64,000 nucleotides of DNA from an uncultured Microbulbifer sp. (GTDB taxonomy: Bacteria; Pseudomonadota; Gammaproteobacteria; Pseudomonadales; Cellvibrionaceae). Made by a program: the position numbers and the translations under genes. Below the pieces are notes generated by a model. That model was not told the origin of the DNA. It searched no databases and was given only the letters and a program-made list of their open reading frames with translations. This document shows, in pieces, positions 1-8,611 of this stretch. The stretch lies in contig NZ_CANMKV010000017.1 of assembly GCF_947498635.1 (NCBI RefSeq), positions 34,873 through 98,872 of the forward strand, written 5' to 3'. Within the stretch, counting starts at the first letter, position 1. Each line of letters begins with the position of its first letter.

Positions 1-375
1 TCGCTGCAGAAACTTCTTGTCCCCGCTGATCAAGTAGTAGTGCCAGATACCGGTGGCCACATAGGCGACAAAATTGGTTTCCCGACGCTCGCCGTTATCG
101 ACCGCTCCATTTTTATAAGCCGCCCACCAGCTGCCATCGGCCAATTGGATATCTGCCAACCAGCGATAGGCTCTTTCCGCGGCCGCAAACTCACCGGCAA
201 TGGCCAGCCCCATAGCGGCTTCGACATGATCCCAAGGATCGGCAAAGTGCCCCTCAAACCAGGGAATAGAACCATCGGGCAATTGCTGGGAGAGGATATA
301 GGCGGCACTATCGCGCACAAAACCAGAGGGAAACAGGCTGGTACTCTTTACCTGCGGTATCGCCAAATCACTCAC
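1..375 (-). CDS. prenyltransferase / terpene-cyclase-like protein (5' part only, runs off the window)
   Basis: The frame is open from a GTG at 375 to the window edge, so only the N-terminal 125 residues are visible. They contain repeated motifs of the alpha/alpha-barrel prenyltransferase/squalene-cyclase type, such as QLPDGSIPWF and QLADGSWWAAY, with the periodic D-G-S-W pattern. The start overlaps the stop of the upstream methyltransferase by 4 bases (GTGA), which indicates translational coupling. With the GT4 glycosyltransferase and methyltransferase upstream it forms a three-gene unit, probably for a glycoconjugate or isoprenoid-linked product. The substrate is not identifiable. A generic alpha/alpha-barrel glycosidase-like protein is an alternative. 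Confidence 0.6.
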   Translation of the reverse strand, partial: MSDLAIPQVKSTSLFPSGFVRDSAAYILSQQLPDGSIPWFEGHFADPWDHVEAAMGLAIAGEFAAAERAYRWLADIQLADGSWWAAYKNGAVDNGERRETNFVAYVATGIWHYYLISGDKKFLQR

Positions 376-1124
376 GAACTCACCTCCCCTACCAGGCGCA
401 GCGATTCCGGCGCTTTCTGCTCCGCCTTAACAAAATAAAGGGCAATACTCTTACCCAACAGCGGATTTAATAGTTTTTCCACCACGCGAGTGAGCGCAGG
501 TCGCTTCATCAAATCCCATACCAGCAGACGGTGATAGGCCGCCACAAGACGGGAGTTGGGCTTGTTCCAGAACAGACACTTCAACCACCAGTAGGGTGCG
601 TGCAGAGCATGGGCCTTATGGCGGGCAAAATGATGATGCCCCAAAGCTTCAATGCTCTGGCGCAATTCACGCTCGCGAAAAATACGGATATGCCCACCCT
701 CCACCTGATGGTATTCGTCACTGAGCTTCCAGCATATCCACTCGGGGAAGTACGCAGGCACCGTGGCGGCAAATACGCCCGCAGGCTTCAGCACCCGGTC
801 AATTTCCGCTAGGACAGCCTTGAATTCAGGGATATGTTCCAGCACCTCGGAGCAGATCACCACATCGAAGGTGGCATCGACAAATGGCAACTGCAAACCA
901 TTGGCAACCCCGAGTAGTAGGCGCCCTTTGGCGTGCTCTGGATTATTAAACGGTTCTGCGCGTTCACTGGCAGTACGCACATCATCGAGACACAGATCGA
1001 TACCGTAGACATCGACGTCATCAGTGATCATTAAATGGATAGAGTGGCGCCCTTCGCCACACCCCAAATCGAGCACCTTTTGCCCAGAACAAAGGTTTAA
1101 ATGTCGTGGATTAACAGTAATCAT
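372..1124 (-). CDS. class I SAM-dependent methyltransferase
   Basis: The 250-residue protein has a Rossmann methyltransferase fold. Motif I is VLDLGCGEGRHS near residue 22-33, the post-motif II acidic turn is VYGIDLC, and the later strand reads FDVVICSEVLEHIPE, as in methyltransferase family 11/UbiE-like enzymes. The ATG at 1124 lies one base after the stop of the GT4 gene. A longer reading frame exists upstream but would run well into that gene. The stop overlaps the start of the next gene. It probably methylates a lipid, sugar or isoprenoid intermediate made by the neighbouring enzymes; the acceptor is unknown. Confidence 0.8.
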   Translation of the reverse strand: MITVNPRHLNLCSGQKVLDLGCGEGRHSIHLMITDDVDVYGIDLCLDDVRTASERAEPFNNPEHAKGRLLLGVANGLQLPFVDATFDVVICSEVLEHIPEFKAVLAEIDRVLKPAGVFAATVPAYFPEWICWKLSDEYHQVEGGHIRIFRERELRQSIEALGHHHFARHKAHALHAPYWWLKCLFWNKPNSRLVAAYHRLLVWDLMKRPALTRVVEKLLNPLLGKSIALYFVKAEQKAPESLRLVGEVSS

Positions 1125-1125
1125 C

Positions 1126-2469
1126 TCAAGCCGCCTCCGCGCCGCTAACCCCGGCATCACCCAGATCCTGCCGGGTGCTAGTCGGCGCGGTGGACTCCCC
1201 AAGTATGGCGCGGTAGTAAGCCACCAGGCTCGCCGCGGCCAAACTCCAGGAGAACTTATTCTCGATACGTGCCCTGCCCCGAGCGCTCAGCTCTGCCTGC
1301 AGCGCTTTATCCGCAAGCACGCGGCCGAGAGCCTCACCCAATGCCTCACTGTCACCGGCTGCCACAACGATACCGGCATCACCGACAACCTCCGGCAGCG
1401 CACCGCCATCGCTGGAGATCACCGGAGCCCCACAGGCCATAGCTTCACCCGCCGGGAGGCCAAACCCCTCGTACAGTGACGGACAGGCAACTACGGTGGC
1501 GCTGCGGTAATAATTCACCAGTGCTTCGTTGGAAATACCAGAGACAAACCGCACCGCATCCTGCAGATTCAGTTTTTGCAGTAGCTTTTCCGTAGCACCA
1601 CCCTCGCGCAAACGCCCGACTACCAGCAATTCCAGGCCGGGGAACTTCCCGCGCAAACTGGCCAGAGCCTGCAGCAGTATTCCCAGTCCCTTGAGAGGCT
1701 GATCCGCAGACGAGGTTGTCATTATGCGCAATGGTTTACGGCTTACCGTATCGCTTGGACTAAATATTTCCGTATCGATACCGTTGTAAATCAGGTGCAC
1801 CTGTTCTGGCGCCACTCCAAACTGCTCGATGATATCCCGCTCTGACTGGCGCGAAACCGTCACAATGTGACGCAACTTTCTCGAGACTTTAATCTGCATA
1901 TTCAGAAAGTAATGCCAACGGCGCACTAATAGACGAAGGCGCCAGTCTGGGGCCGCATCTAGGGCCAGCTGGCGATCGCGAGTAATAGGATGGTGAATGG
2001 TGGCGACAACCGGTAAACCACTGCGCTCGATATCTAGCAAGCCATAACAAAGGGACTGATTATCATGAACGATATCGTAATGGTGGCCGTGTTGACGCAG
2101 GTATTTATGCGCCCGACGACCAAACGTGTAGGGCTCGGCAAAACCGCCTGTCAGCTTACTCCACCACTCGAAAAAATCCGCCCAGGAAAATAGGTGCTTA
2201 ACCTTGAGCGCCCGAGTCGGCTTTTCTACTTCATAAAGGTTGAGTCCGGGCATCTTGATGAGCTTGACTCGTTCATCAAGCTCAGGATAGGGCTGGCCGG
2301 ATATGACATCCACGGAATGACCAGCATCAACCAGTGCCTTACTCAAATAGCGGAGGTAAATTCCCTGGCCACCACTGTGCGGGTGGCTGCGATAACCGAG
2401 TAGACATATTTTTAGTGGCCGTGCCTCGCCAGCCATTGGACCGTCTGCACAATTTCCCAAGGCGGTCAT
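1126..2469 (-). CDS. glycosyltransferase family 4 (GT-B fold)
   Basis: This is a GT4 enzyme of about 447 residues that transfers a sugar from a nucleotide-sugar donor. The N-terminal Rossmann domain carries the glycine-rich SHPHSGGQGIYLRYLSKAL loop. The C-terminal half carries the donor-site motif CPSLYEGFGLPAGEAMACG with the E-x7-E signature, followed by VISSDGGALPEVVGDAG. I chose the ATG at 2469 because GGGGA lies just upstream; in-frame ATGs at 2502 and 2436 are possible. It heads the coupled GT4-methyltransferase-prenyltransferase unit. Acceptor and product cannot be told from sequence. Confidence 0.8.
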   Translation of the reverse strand: MTALGNCADGPMAGEARPLKICLLGYRSHPHSGGQGIYLRYLSKALVDAGHSVDVISGQPYPELDERVKLIKMPGLNLYEVEKPTRALKVKHLFSWADFFEWWSKLTGGFAEPYTFGRRAHKYLRQHGHHYDIVHDNQSLCYGLLDIERSGLPVVATIHHPITRDRQLALDAAPDWRLRLLVRRWHYFLNMQIKVSRKLRHIVTVSRQSERDIIEQFGVAPEQVHLIYNGIDTEIFSPSDTVSRKPLRIMTTSSADQPLKGLGILLQALASLRGKFPGLELLVVGRLREGGATEKLLQKLNLQDAVRFVSGISNEALVNYYRSATVVACPSLYEGFGLPAGEAMACGAPVISSDGGALPEVVGDAGIVVAAGDSEALGEALGRVLADKALQAELSARGRARIENKFSWSLAAASLVAYYRAILGESTAPTSTRQDLGDAGVSGAEAA

Positions 2470-3052
2470 AGATTCCCCATCTGCTTGTTCTGAGACCCAC
2501 ATACATTAATCAAAAAGGCAGCGCCGAGCTGTAAAGCCAGGCTGTGGCAGTCGACCAATCCGGGGCCCTACGCTGGTAAAGCGGAAGAATACACTGGCGG
2601 GGAAATGACTGCTAGGCAGAAGCAATCCACACTATTGGCCAGTGTGACCTCCTTGTGGCTTCACAGGCCAAATAAAAATGCGGCCCCTGCAGGCTTGATT
2701 GAGCCTTCAATGAAAACTGGCGCAAATCGACGAAGTGGCTGTTGTTTCTCCGCCCCGCATCCGACTAGCCCAACAGCTGGCAGCCGATGATACCGGAAGA
2801 GAAAAGTAACAACTGGTTTTTACGCTGGGAGCGATAGGAATTCTGCCAAAAATGGCAGTAGTGTTTTTTGCTTACCGGAACAAAAAAATGCCCGCCAGAT
2901 GGCGGGCCAGGTTTCTCGAACACACTTTCAGGAGGAGAGTTTCAAGCACTTTACGCACTTAAATTTAGGTATAGCAGAGTATTGCCACTCTCCAGCGCCC
3001 CTGTCGTAAAAGCCTTTCAATATTTAGAACGCCCTCGCCACAGAGAACCATC
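2470..3052. other. intergenic region, no supported gene
   Basis: About 580 bases between the puuA-like gene and the GT4 gene, both on the minus strand. It contains the puuA terminator at 2882-2907 and presumably the promoter of the GT4 unit. Short open frames on the plus strand lack a ribosome binding site and any recognisable motif. Confidence 0.5.
2882..2907 (-). terminator. Rho-independent terminator of the spuC-puuA unit
   Basis: On the minus strand a perfect 7-bp stem GCCCGCC/GGCGGGC with a 4-base loop is followed by seven T. It lies about 145 bases after the puuA-like stop codon. Confidence 0.8.
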
Positions 3053-4438
3053 TCAGACCCGGTGTAAATAACTCTGATACTCCACATCGGTCACCCGCGC
3101 ACCAATTTCCGCCTGCTCCTGACGTTTCAACAAAAGGAATAACTCGATAAAACGCGGATCGAGGTATTCGCGCCACAAGGTGCTCTTTTCAAAGCATTCA
3201 AGGGCACCGCTCCAGGTGTTAGTCAACTGTGCACTTTGCGCCTGATAGGCATCACCTTCCACCGGAGCGGGAGCTTGTAACTGATTTTCAAGACCGTGAC
3301 AAACCCCGGCAAGAATACCCGCTAACACCAGATAAGGATTTACATCGGCACCGGCAATACGGTGCTCGATGCGACGCGCCTCGGGGTTACTGGCGGGAAC
3401 CCGCAATGTGGTGGTCCGATTATCGTAACCCCAGCAAAGATTCAATGGCGCGTGGGAGCCCTCCTGGAAACGGCGATAGGAATTGCTGTGCGGCGCGAAA
3501 AATGCCATTGCATCATTGGCAGTTGCCAACATGCCCGCGGCCGCCTGACGCAACAAATCTGAGCCCTCCGCACTGCCGTCGTCAAAAACATTTTTGCCTG
3601 CGCCATCAATCAGGCTCATATGCACATGCATACCGTTGCCAGCCTGATCACCGAAGGGCTTGGCCATGGTACTCACACGGAAACCATGGCTGCGTGCCAC
3701 CCCTTTCAGTAGGCGCTTGAACAACAGAGTTTGGTCTGCAACCTTGACGGGATCGGGGCTATGCAACAGGTTAATTTCAAATTGACCGGGCGCACACTCG
3801 GACAGCACCGAATCCGCAGGGATACCCTGCTCCTCACAGGCAGCCCGTACATCGGCAAAAAAGTGGCGCTGTGCATTCAGCTCTGACAGGTCGTATACAT
3901 CGGTAGAGGGCACCAGTTCCGTGTCGTTGTCACTCACTGGACGTGGACGCGCCAAATGGTCCACTTCATCACGCAACAAGTAGAATTCCAGCTCAGTGGC
4001 ACAAACTGCGGTGTAACCAAGTTTCTGCAATCTACTCACCACACGCTGTAGCTGCGCGCGCGGGTCGGCATAAAGAAGAGAGCCGTCGGCCTCGTGCAAC
4101 TGCATATGCAGCTGTGCCGTCTCCTCACGATGCCAGGGCGCGAGGCTGACCGGTGAAACCGGCAGGCAAACCCCGTCGCTATCACCACTGGCAAACACCA
4201 GGGGGCTATCTTCAATATCCCGCCCCCAGATATCCAGGCTAACCGCACTGCGCGGCATTTGCAGACTGCCCTTGAGCAGTTTCTCTGCCGCCTCTGCTGG
4301 CAACCACTTGCCCCGAGGCACGCCATTGATATCGAATATAAAGCCTTCGATCCACTTTAGGTCTGGGTGCTCTGAGAGAAATTTGCGCGACTGCTCCAGC
4401 AGCTCCGGCTGAGCGGAAAATTCTTTTTCTTGTGACAT
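3053..4438 (-). CDS. puuA: gamma-glutamylputrescine synthetase-like glutamine synthetase family protein
   Basis: This 461-residue member of the glutamine synthetase superfamily is of the PuuA/GlnA3-like type. It ligates glutamate to an amine (putrescine in the Puu pathway) using ATP. Visible motifs are GFIFDINGVPRGKWLP near the N-terminus, SECAPGQFEINLLHS (metal and glutamate ligands), MHVHMSL, and the ATP/glutamate-binding stretch NSYRRFQEGSHAPLN followed by W-x-x-DNRTTTLRVP. The start at 4438 gives a family-typical length. It follows the aminotransferase gene by 122 bases on the same strand and ends before a strong terminator, so the two probably share a transcript. The amine substrate is inferred from context. 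Confidence 0.82.
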   Translation of the reverse strand: MSQEKEFSAQPELLEQSRKFLSEHPDLKWIEGFIFDINGVPRGKWLPAEAAEKLLKGSLQMPRSAVSLDIWGRDIEDSPLVFASGDSDGVCLPVSPVSLAPWHREETAQLHMQLHEADGSLLYADPRAQLQRVVSRLQKLGYTAVCATELEFYLLRDEVDHLARPRPVSDNDTELVPSTDVYDLSELNAQRHFFADVRAACEEQGIPADSVLSECAPGQFEINLLHSPDPVKVADQTLLFKRLLKGVARSHGFRVSTMAKPFGDQAGNGMHVHMSLIDGAGKNVFDDGSAEGSDLLRQAAAGMLATANDAMAFFAPHSNSYRRFQEGSHAPLNLCWGYDNRTTTLRVPASNPEARRIEHRIAGADVNPYLVLAGILAGVCHGLENQLQAPAPVEGDAYQAQSAQLTNTWSGALECFEKSTLWREYLDPRFIELFLLLKRQEQAEIGARVTDVEYQSYLHRV

Positions 4439-4560
4439 ATATAGCCTGAGGTAGTCCAGTCAAATCGCAGAAGCGGCCCCGATCCACCGACCGCATCCGC
4501 CGAGGGCAGATAGTGGTTGGCCGCTTAGAGCCGCTTCCAACAAGGGGGTAAGACCCGAGT

Positions 4561-5910
4561 TTACGCCAGAGCTTTGGCCGTGTCGTCCAGCGCGCGATGC
4601 GCTTTTTCAACCAGCTCATCCACCTGCTCGGTCGTAATAATCAGTGGCGGTGCAATCACCATTGCATCACCGACGGCACGCATGACCAATCCGTGCTTGA
4701 TGCTCAGGTCGCGGCACACGCTACCGGCGGTGCAGTCGTCATCAAAGCGGGCGCGGCTGCCCTTGTCTTTCACCAATTCCAGGGCACCAACCATGCCCAG
4801 GCTGCGCGCTTCACCGACAATTGGATGCTCCGCCAGCTCAGCCCAGCGCTTGGCCAGGTAGGGGCCGGTCACATCGCGCACATTCTCGATGATTTTCTCA
4901 TTGCGCAGGATATTGATAGTCGCCAGACCCGCCATACAGGCCGCCGGGTGGGCGGAGTAGGTATAGCCGTGGGTGAACTCACCGCCTTTGCTCTTGATCA
5001 CCTCAGCGACACGGTCACTCACCATAGTGCCGCCCAGGGGGAAGTACCCATTAGTGACCGCTTTGGCGAAAGTCATCAGATCGGGCTTGATACCGTAGTA
5101 ATCAGCGCCGAACCACTCCCCGGTGCGGCCAAAGCCGAAGATGACTTCGTCCATCACCAGCAGGATATCGTATTGCTCCAAGACCTTCTTCACTTCCGGC
5201 CAATAGGTTTCCGGTGGAATCACCACACCTCCGGCACCCTGAATCGGCTCGGCGATAAAGGCGGCGACTTTTTCCGGGCCCAGTTCCTGGATTTTTTCAT
5301 CGAGGCTGCGCGCCGCCTGGATACCAAACTCTTCCGGGGACATATCACCGCCCTCGGCAAACCAGTAAGGCTGCTGCACGTGCTCAATATAATCCAGCGG
5401 CTGGAATTGCTTGTGCATACCGCTCATACCACCCAGGCTGGCTCCGGCAATCGTGGAGCCGTGGTAACCGTTCTTGCGGGAGATCACAATGCGCTTTTCG
5501 GGTTTATCTTGCAGGTCCCAGAAACGACGGATCAAACGTAAATTTGTGTCGTTCGCCTCGGAACCTGAACCGGTGAAGAACACATTGTTCATGTGCGCCG
5601 GAGTTACCTCTGCCAGGGCATCAGCCAGCTCGATAGATGGCACCGTGGTGCACTGGAAGAAGCTGTTGTAAAACGGCAGTGTATTTAACTGCTGGTAGAT
5701 GGCGTCACTAATCTCTTTGCGACTGTAACCCAGGTTACAGCACCACAAGCCGGACATACCGTCGAGCAAACGGGTGCCATCAATGTCGGTGATATAAGCG
5801 CCTTCGGCACGAGTGATCACGCGGGTGCCCTGTTGCCCCAAATCATTGAAGTCAGTAAAGGGGTGCAGCAGGTGCTCGCGATCGTGTTGTTGCAGCTCAC
5901 TTTTGTTCAT
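4561..5910 (-). CDS. spuC: class III PLP aminotransferase, putrescine/polyamine-pyruvate type
   Basis: The 449-residue class III aminotransferase probably transfers an amino group from putrescine or cadaverine to pyruvate. The PLP lysine is K283 in TFAKAVTNGYFPLGG; the pyridine-nitrogen aspartate is D254 in LLVMDEVIFGFGRTG. GSGSEANDTNLRLIRRF binds the cofactor phosphate. I chose the ATG at 5910 because AGGAGCG sits 7-8 bases upstream; the frame extends 19 codons further without a site. With the PuuA-like gene it makes a polyamine-use pair, and a GntR regulator lies just upstream. Other omega-amine substrates (beta-alanine, GABA) are possible. Confidence 0.82.
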   Translation of the reverse strand: MNKSELQQHDREHLLHPFTDFNDLGQQGTRVITRAEGAYITDIDGTRLLDGMSGLWCCNLGYSRKEISDAIYQQLNTLPFYNSFFQCTTVPSIELADALAEVTPAHMNNVFFTGSGSEANDTNLRLIRRFWDLQDKPEKRIVISRKNGYHGSTIAGASLGGMSGMHKQFQPLDYIEHVQQPYWFAEGGDMSPEEFGIQAARSLDEKIQELGPEKVAAFIAEPIQGAGGVVIPPETYWPEVKKVLEQYDILLVMDEVIFGFGRTGEWFGADYYGIKPDLMTFAKAVTNGYFPLGGTMVSDRVAEVIKSKGGEFTHGYTYSAHPAACMAGLATINILRNEKIIENVRDVTGPYLAKRWAELAEHPIVGEARSLGMVGALELVKDKGSRARFDDDCTAGSVCRDLSIKHGLVMRAVGDAMVIAPPLIITTEQVDELVEKAHRALDDTAKALA

Positions 5911-6255
5911 ATTTCGCTCCTGGCTTTGCTCTGGGGCTCTCCATAGCTGCGGACAAGGAATCCGCATGCATCGAATGAATAGTCCCGCAATTTGTCTTCC
6001 ACCCCATACGCTGCCTACACGCAGACACTAGGGATGCCGCATTGCTTTCAAAATTTGTGATCACATTCTAGTGGTGAGACTCACGAAAGCGCAAGATCTA
6101 TCTATGCCTCAGAACAACAATAGGGTCAGCGGAGCCACTTCCCCCGAGTAAACTGAGCAGCCTTAATACGCTTCTGAAGGGGAGATAATCCCACACCGGG
6201 ATGGCACGGGACTTATTCAAACGAATCTGAGAGACAAGAGGCCGAGATCAGGGAG
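5911..6255. other. spuC upstream region / GntR downstream region
   Basis: A 345-base stretch without a gene. It must contain the spuC promoter and holds a perfect 10-bp palindrome at 6056-6065, described separately. No clear terminator is seen after the GntR gene. Confidence 0.5.
6056..6065. promoter_or_regulatory. candidate regulator operator (TGTGATCACA palindrome)
   Basis: The perfect palindrome TGTGATCACA lies 146 bases upstream of the spuC start codon and about 190 bases downstream of the GntR gene. Short A/T-flanked palindromes of this size are typical for GntR dimers, so it is a candidate operator for control of the polyamine genes by the neighbouring regulator. Without a second copy or data it is only an inference. 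Confidence 0.3.
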
Positions 6256-6927
6256 TTAATGAAGCTCCTCGGCAGAGATGGAGCCGAGCCCCTCCTCAAT
6301 ATCCTGGCGAATAGCTTGGCGCACTCTTCCTACATCCCCATCGGCCATACCCTCGAGTAGGTCTTCGTGGCGATCCGGCAGTTCCTGCACACCAAAACGC
6401 TGGAATACCAGGTGCTGCAGAGGGGCAGTTTGCAGCCAGAGACTCTCAATCAGGGAGAGAATGATATGGGGACGCCCCAGGCGATAAAGCGTAAAGTGGA
6501 AGTCGAGATTGGCAGTCACATACTGCTCGATGTTTTTTTGCTGTAGTGCAGCGGTTACCCGCCCATCCAGCTCTCGCAGCTGCTCAAACTCTCCCTTTCC
6601 TACAAAAGGCAGGGCTTGCTCTGCGGCCTGACACTCCAGCGCAACCCTAGCCGCACAGATCTCTGCGAGCTTCTCTGGGGTCATAGTGGGCACAGTGACA
6701 CGACGGGTGTCGGAAAGCTCCAACGCCCGCTCAGAAGTTAGCCGCCGCAGGGCCTCACGTACCGGCATGGGGCTGCAGTTCAGTTCTGCCGCCAGACCGC
6801 GAATGGTGATGGCATGCCCCGGCAGAAACTTACCGCGCAGGATGGCATCGCGCACCTGGAAGTAAACGCGTTCCTGGGTCGTGCGAAATTCCTCTTGGGG
6901 AGGGCTAAATTCCAATGCCATCTTCAC
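6256..6927 (-). CDS. GntR family transcriptional regulator (FadR/FCD subfamily)
   Basis: About 223 residues. The N-terminal winged helix reads VRDAILRGKFLPGHAITIRGL and then the recognition-helix region NCSPMPVREALRRLTSERALE. A helical FCD ligand domain follows, with CAARVALECQAAEQALP and DFHFTLYRLGRPHIIL supplying metal/ligand positions. The start is GTG at 6927, overlapping the stop of the patatin gene by 4 bases (GTGA); an ATG two codons later at 6921 is an alternative. The overlap couples it to the phospholipase gene, while the downstream neighbour is the polyamine pair. The effector is unknown; an amine or organic acid is plausible. Confidence 0.82.
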   Translation of the reverse strand: MKMALEFSPPQEEFRTTQERVYFQVRDAILRGKFLPGHAITIRGLAAELNCSPMPVREALRRLTSERALELSDTRRVTVPTMTPEKLAEICAARVALECQAAEQALPFVGKGEFEQLRELDGRVTAALQQKNIEQYVTANLDFHFTLYRLGRPHIILSLIESLWLQTAPLQHLVFQRFGVQELPDRHEDLLEGMADGDVGRVRQAIRQDIEEGLGSISAEELH

Positions 6928-8030
6928 GCGGCCCCAACCTGTTGCAACTTGTGGGGCAGCTCATCAGAACCTACTTCGATCAGATAATCGGCCACACGGC
7001 TTGACTGCCAGATTTCATGGAAGTCCTCGGCCACCTGCCGACTCAAATCCACCACTTTGTTCCAGTAGCGCACTCGCTCATCCTGATTCAACTTATAAAA
7101 GTCATTGCGGTCCGGTATCTTGCCGAATGGGAGTTTTGCAACAAACCCAGGAGATGGTGCGATCAGCAGTGCAGAGGCCATGGCATCACCGCGCACCCGC
7201 CGCCAGGACAACCCTTTATCGAACCATCCGGGCACCATAAATGGGAAGAAGTGGGGGTAAAGCACAAGACCCGGTGGGTGCTTAAAGCGCAGATCAAAGT
7301 GGTAGTCGGTAATGCCCCCATCGCGATAGTTGCCCTGTGGCGCACCAGCAGGATTCTGAACACCGGCCATCACCAGTGGAATAGAGCCACTGGCTAAAAC
7401 TGCTGCGCAGACGTTTTGTCTAGTGAGCGGCGAATTGACTGTGCTCAGGTTATCGAACGCCACCGCAGCTTGCTCTTGCGAGTGAAACACCACTCTCTCC
7501 CAAAAGGCTTTCAGGCTGCGCCTGGAAAACGCATTGGCGAGCGCCGATGTAAAGAGAGCTGGTGCCAGTAGGGCCCACCGCTCACTCGCGAGAGGACCAC
7601 GTCCTCGCACCGTGACAAAATGACTGTGCCACAGAGGATTTTCCGCCACCTCACTCGCGCCACGCTCACCCAATACTTCAAGCAGAATAGCCTCCCCCGC
7701 CGCGGTGATTTCCGCGGGAGTGGGCTTTGAAGTGCCATAACTCTGATGGATATAACCATACTCCAGGCGCTCCAGTGCTGCCAGAGGCGCCTGCATGGCA
7801 TAGCACATGTTGCGAAAACTACCGATGGAAGAGCCCAGTGTCGCCATAGGTTCGCAACGCCCTTTAAAAAACTCCCCCATCAGCACACGATCCAACTGAC
7901 TGAGAACCAGCCATTTAGGACCGCCAGAGGCCCCCAGCAAAGTGGAAAACTGCTCCTGGTGCAATCCTTCCTCGCGAATCCTGCGCGCCGCAACAGCACC
8001 GGCCAGCAAAATGCAACTGCTGTTCTTCAC
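6924..8030 (-). CDS. patatin-like phospholipase family protein
   Basis: The 368-residue protein carries the patatin Ser-Asp dyad. S68 lies in the nucleophile elbow GSSIGS, and the aspartate lies in YRDGGITD. The glycine-rich oxyanion loop is GASGGPKW near residue 33-40. No signal peptide is evident, so it is likely an intracellular or membrane-associated acyl hydrolase. An AGGAAA site precedes the ATG. It is translationally coupled to the GntR regulator downstream. The substrate (phospholipid, galactolipid or PHB-type ester) is not deducible. Confidence 0.8.
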   Translation of the reverse strand: MKNSSCILLAGAVAARRIREEGLHQEQFSTLLGASGGPKWLVLSQLDRVLMGEFFKGRCEPMATLGSSIGSFRNMCYAMQAPLAALERLEYGYIHQSYGTSKPTPAEITAAGEAILLEVLGERGASEVAENPLWHSHFVTVRGRGPLASERWALLAPALFTSALANAFSRRSLKAFWERVVFHSQEQAAVAFDNLSTVNSPLTRQNVCAAVLASGSIPLVMAGVQNPAGAPQGNYRDGGITDYHFDLRFKHPPGLVLYPHFFPFMVPGWFDKGLSWRRVRGDAMASALLIAPSPGFVAKLPFGKIPDRNDFYKLNQDERVRYWNKVVDLSRQVAEDFHEIWQSSRVADYLIEVGSDELPHKLQQVGAA

Positions 8031-8095
8031 ATAATTTCCTTAAAAGGTTTGCCTACAGGCCAAAAATAAAAATATTGAGAGCTTCCCTGGAAAAC

Positions 8096-8536
8096 TTACC
8101 ACTCGCCAGTATTTTCCATCGACTGCCAAGGTTCCTTTGGCTCCAGAGGCTCGCCATCTTGTAATAGTTCAATCGAAATGCCATCGGGTGAGCGGAAAAA
8201 GGCCATATGGCCATCGCGGGGTGGGCGGTTTATGGTGACCCCTGCGTCCATCATGCGCTGGCAAACGGCGTAAATATCATTAACGCCATAGGCCAAATGG
8301 CCAAAGTTGCGCCCGCTGTCATAGGATTCCGGATCCCAGTTGTAGGTGAGCTCCAATGTAGGCGCTTTTTTCTCGCGAGCGGCATCAACATCCTCTGGTG
8401 CAGCCAGGTATACCAGGGTGAAGCGCCCCTTGTCATAATCATTGCGGCTCATCACCTGTAAACCGAGTTTTTCACAGTAAAATTTTAAAGATTCTTCCAG
8501 GTTGGCCACACGGACCATTGTGTGCAGATATCTCAC
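8096..8536 (-). CDS. gloA: lactoylglutathione lyase (glyoxalase I, VOC family)
   Basis: At 146 residues it has the length and layout of bacterial GloA, which converts the methylglyoxal-glutathione hemithioacetal to S-lactoylglutathione. All four metal ligands of the family are in place: H5, E62 (TLELTYNWD), H80 (NFGHLAYGV) and E123 (GISIELLQDG). The two beta-alpha-beta-beta-beta modules are recognisable, with the second starting at GHLAYGVNDI. It sits just upstream of the patatin gene on the same strand and is divergent from a PLP enzyme gene; the 75 bases between them must hold both promoters. Confidence 0.92.
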   Translation of the reverse strand: MRYLHTMVRVANLEESLKFYCEKLGLQVMSRNDYDKGRFTLVYLAAPEDVDAAREKKAPTLELTYNWDPESYDSGRNFGHLAYGVNDIYAVCQRMMDAGVTINRPPRDGHMAFFRSPDGISIELLQDGEPLEPKEPWQSMENTGEW

Positions 8537-8611
8537 TCTCTACTCCTTCCTGTTGCCAGGATCTACAATCGCGGAATAATAAATAATTCAGCTTCGCCCG
8601 GCGAAAAGCAA

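Noticed and set aside
2605..2790. 61-codon plus-strand frame in the 2.5-3.0 kb gap
   Set aside because: It has no ribosome site or family motif, and it lies in the expected promoter region of the GT4 unit.
4597..5541. 314-codon open frame on the plus strand
   Set aside because: It lies wholly inside the aminotransferase gene on the other strand, has no protein-family motif, and is explained as a shadow of that gene's codon use. The same applies to long frames at 11081-11776, 14908-15492 and 17824-18438.
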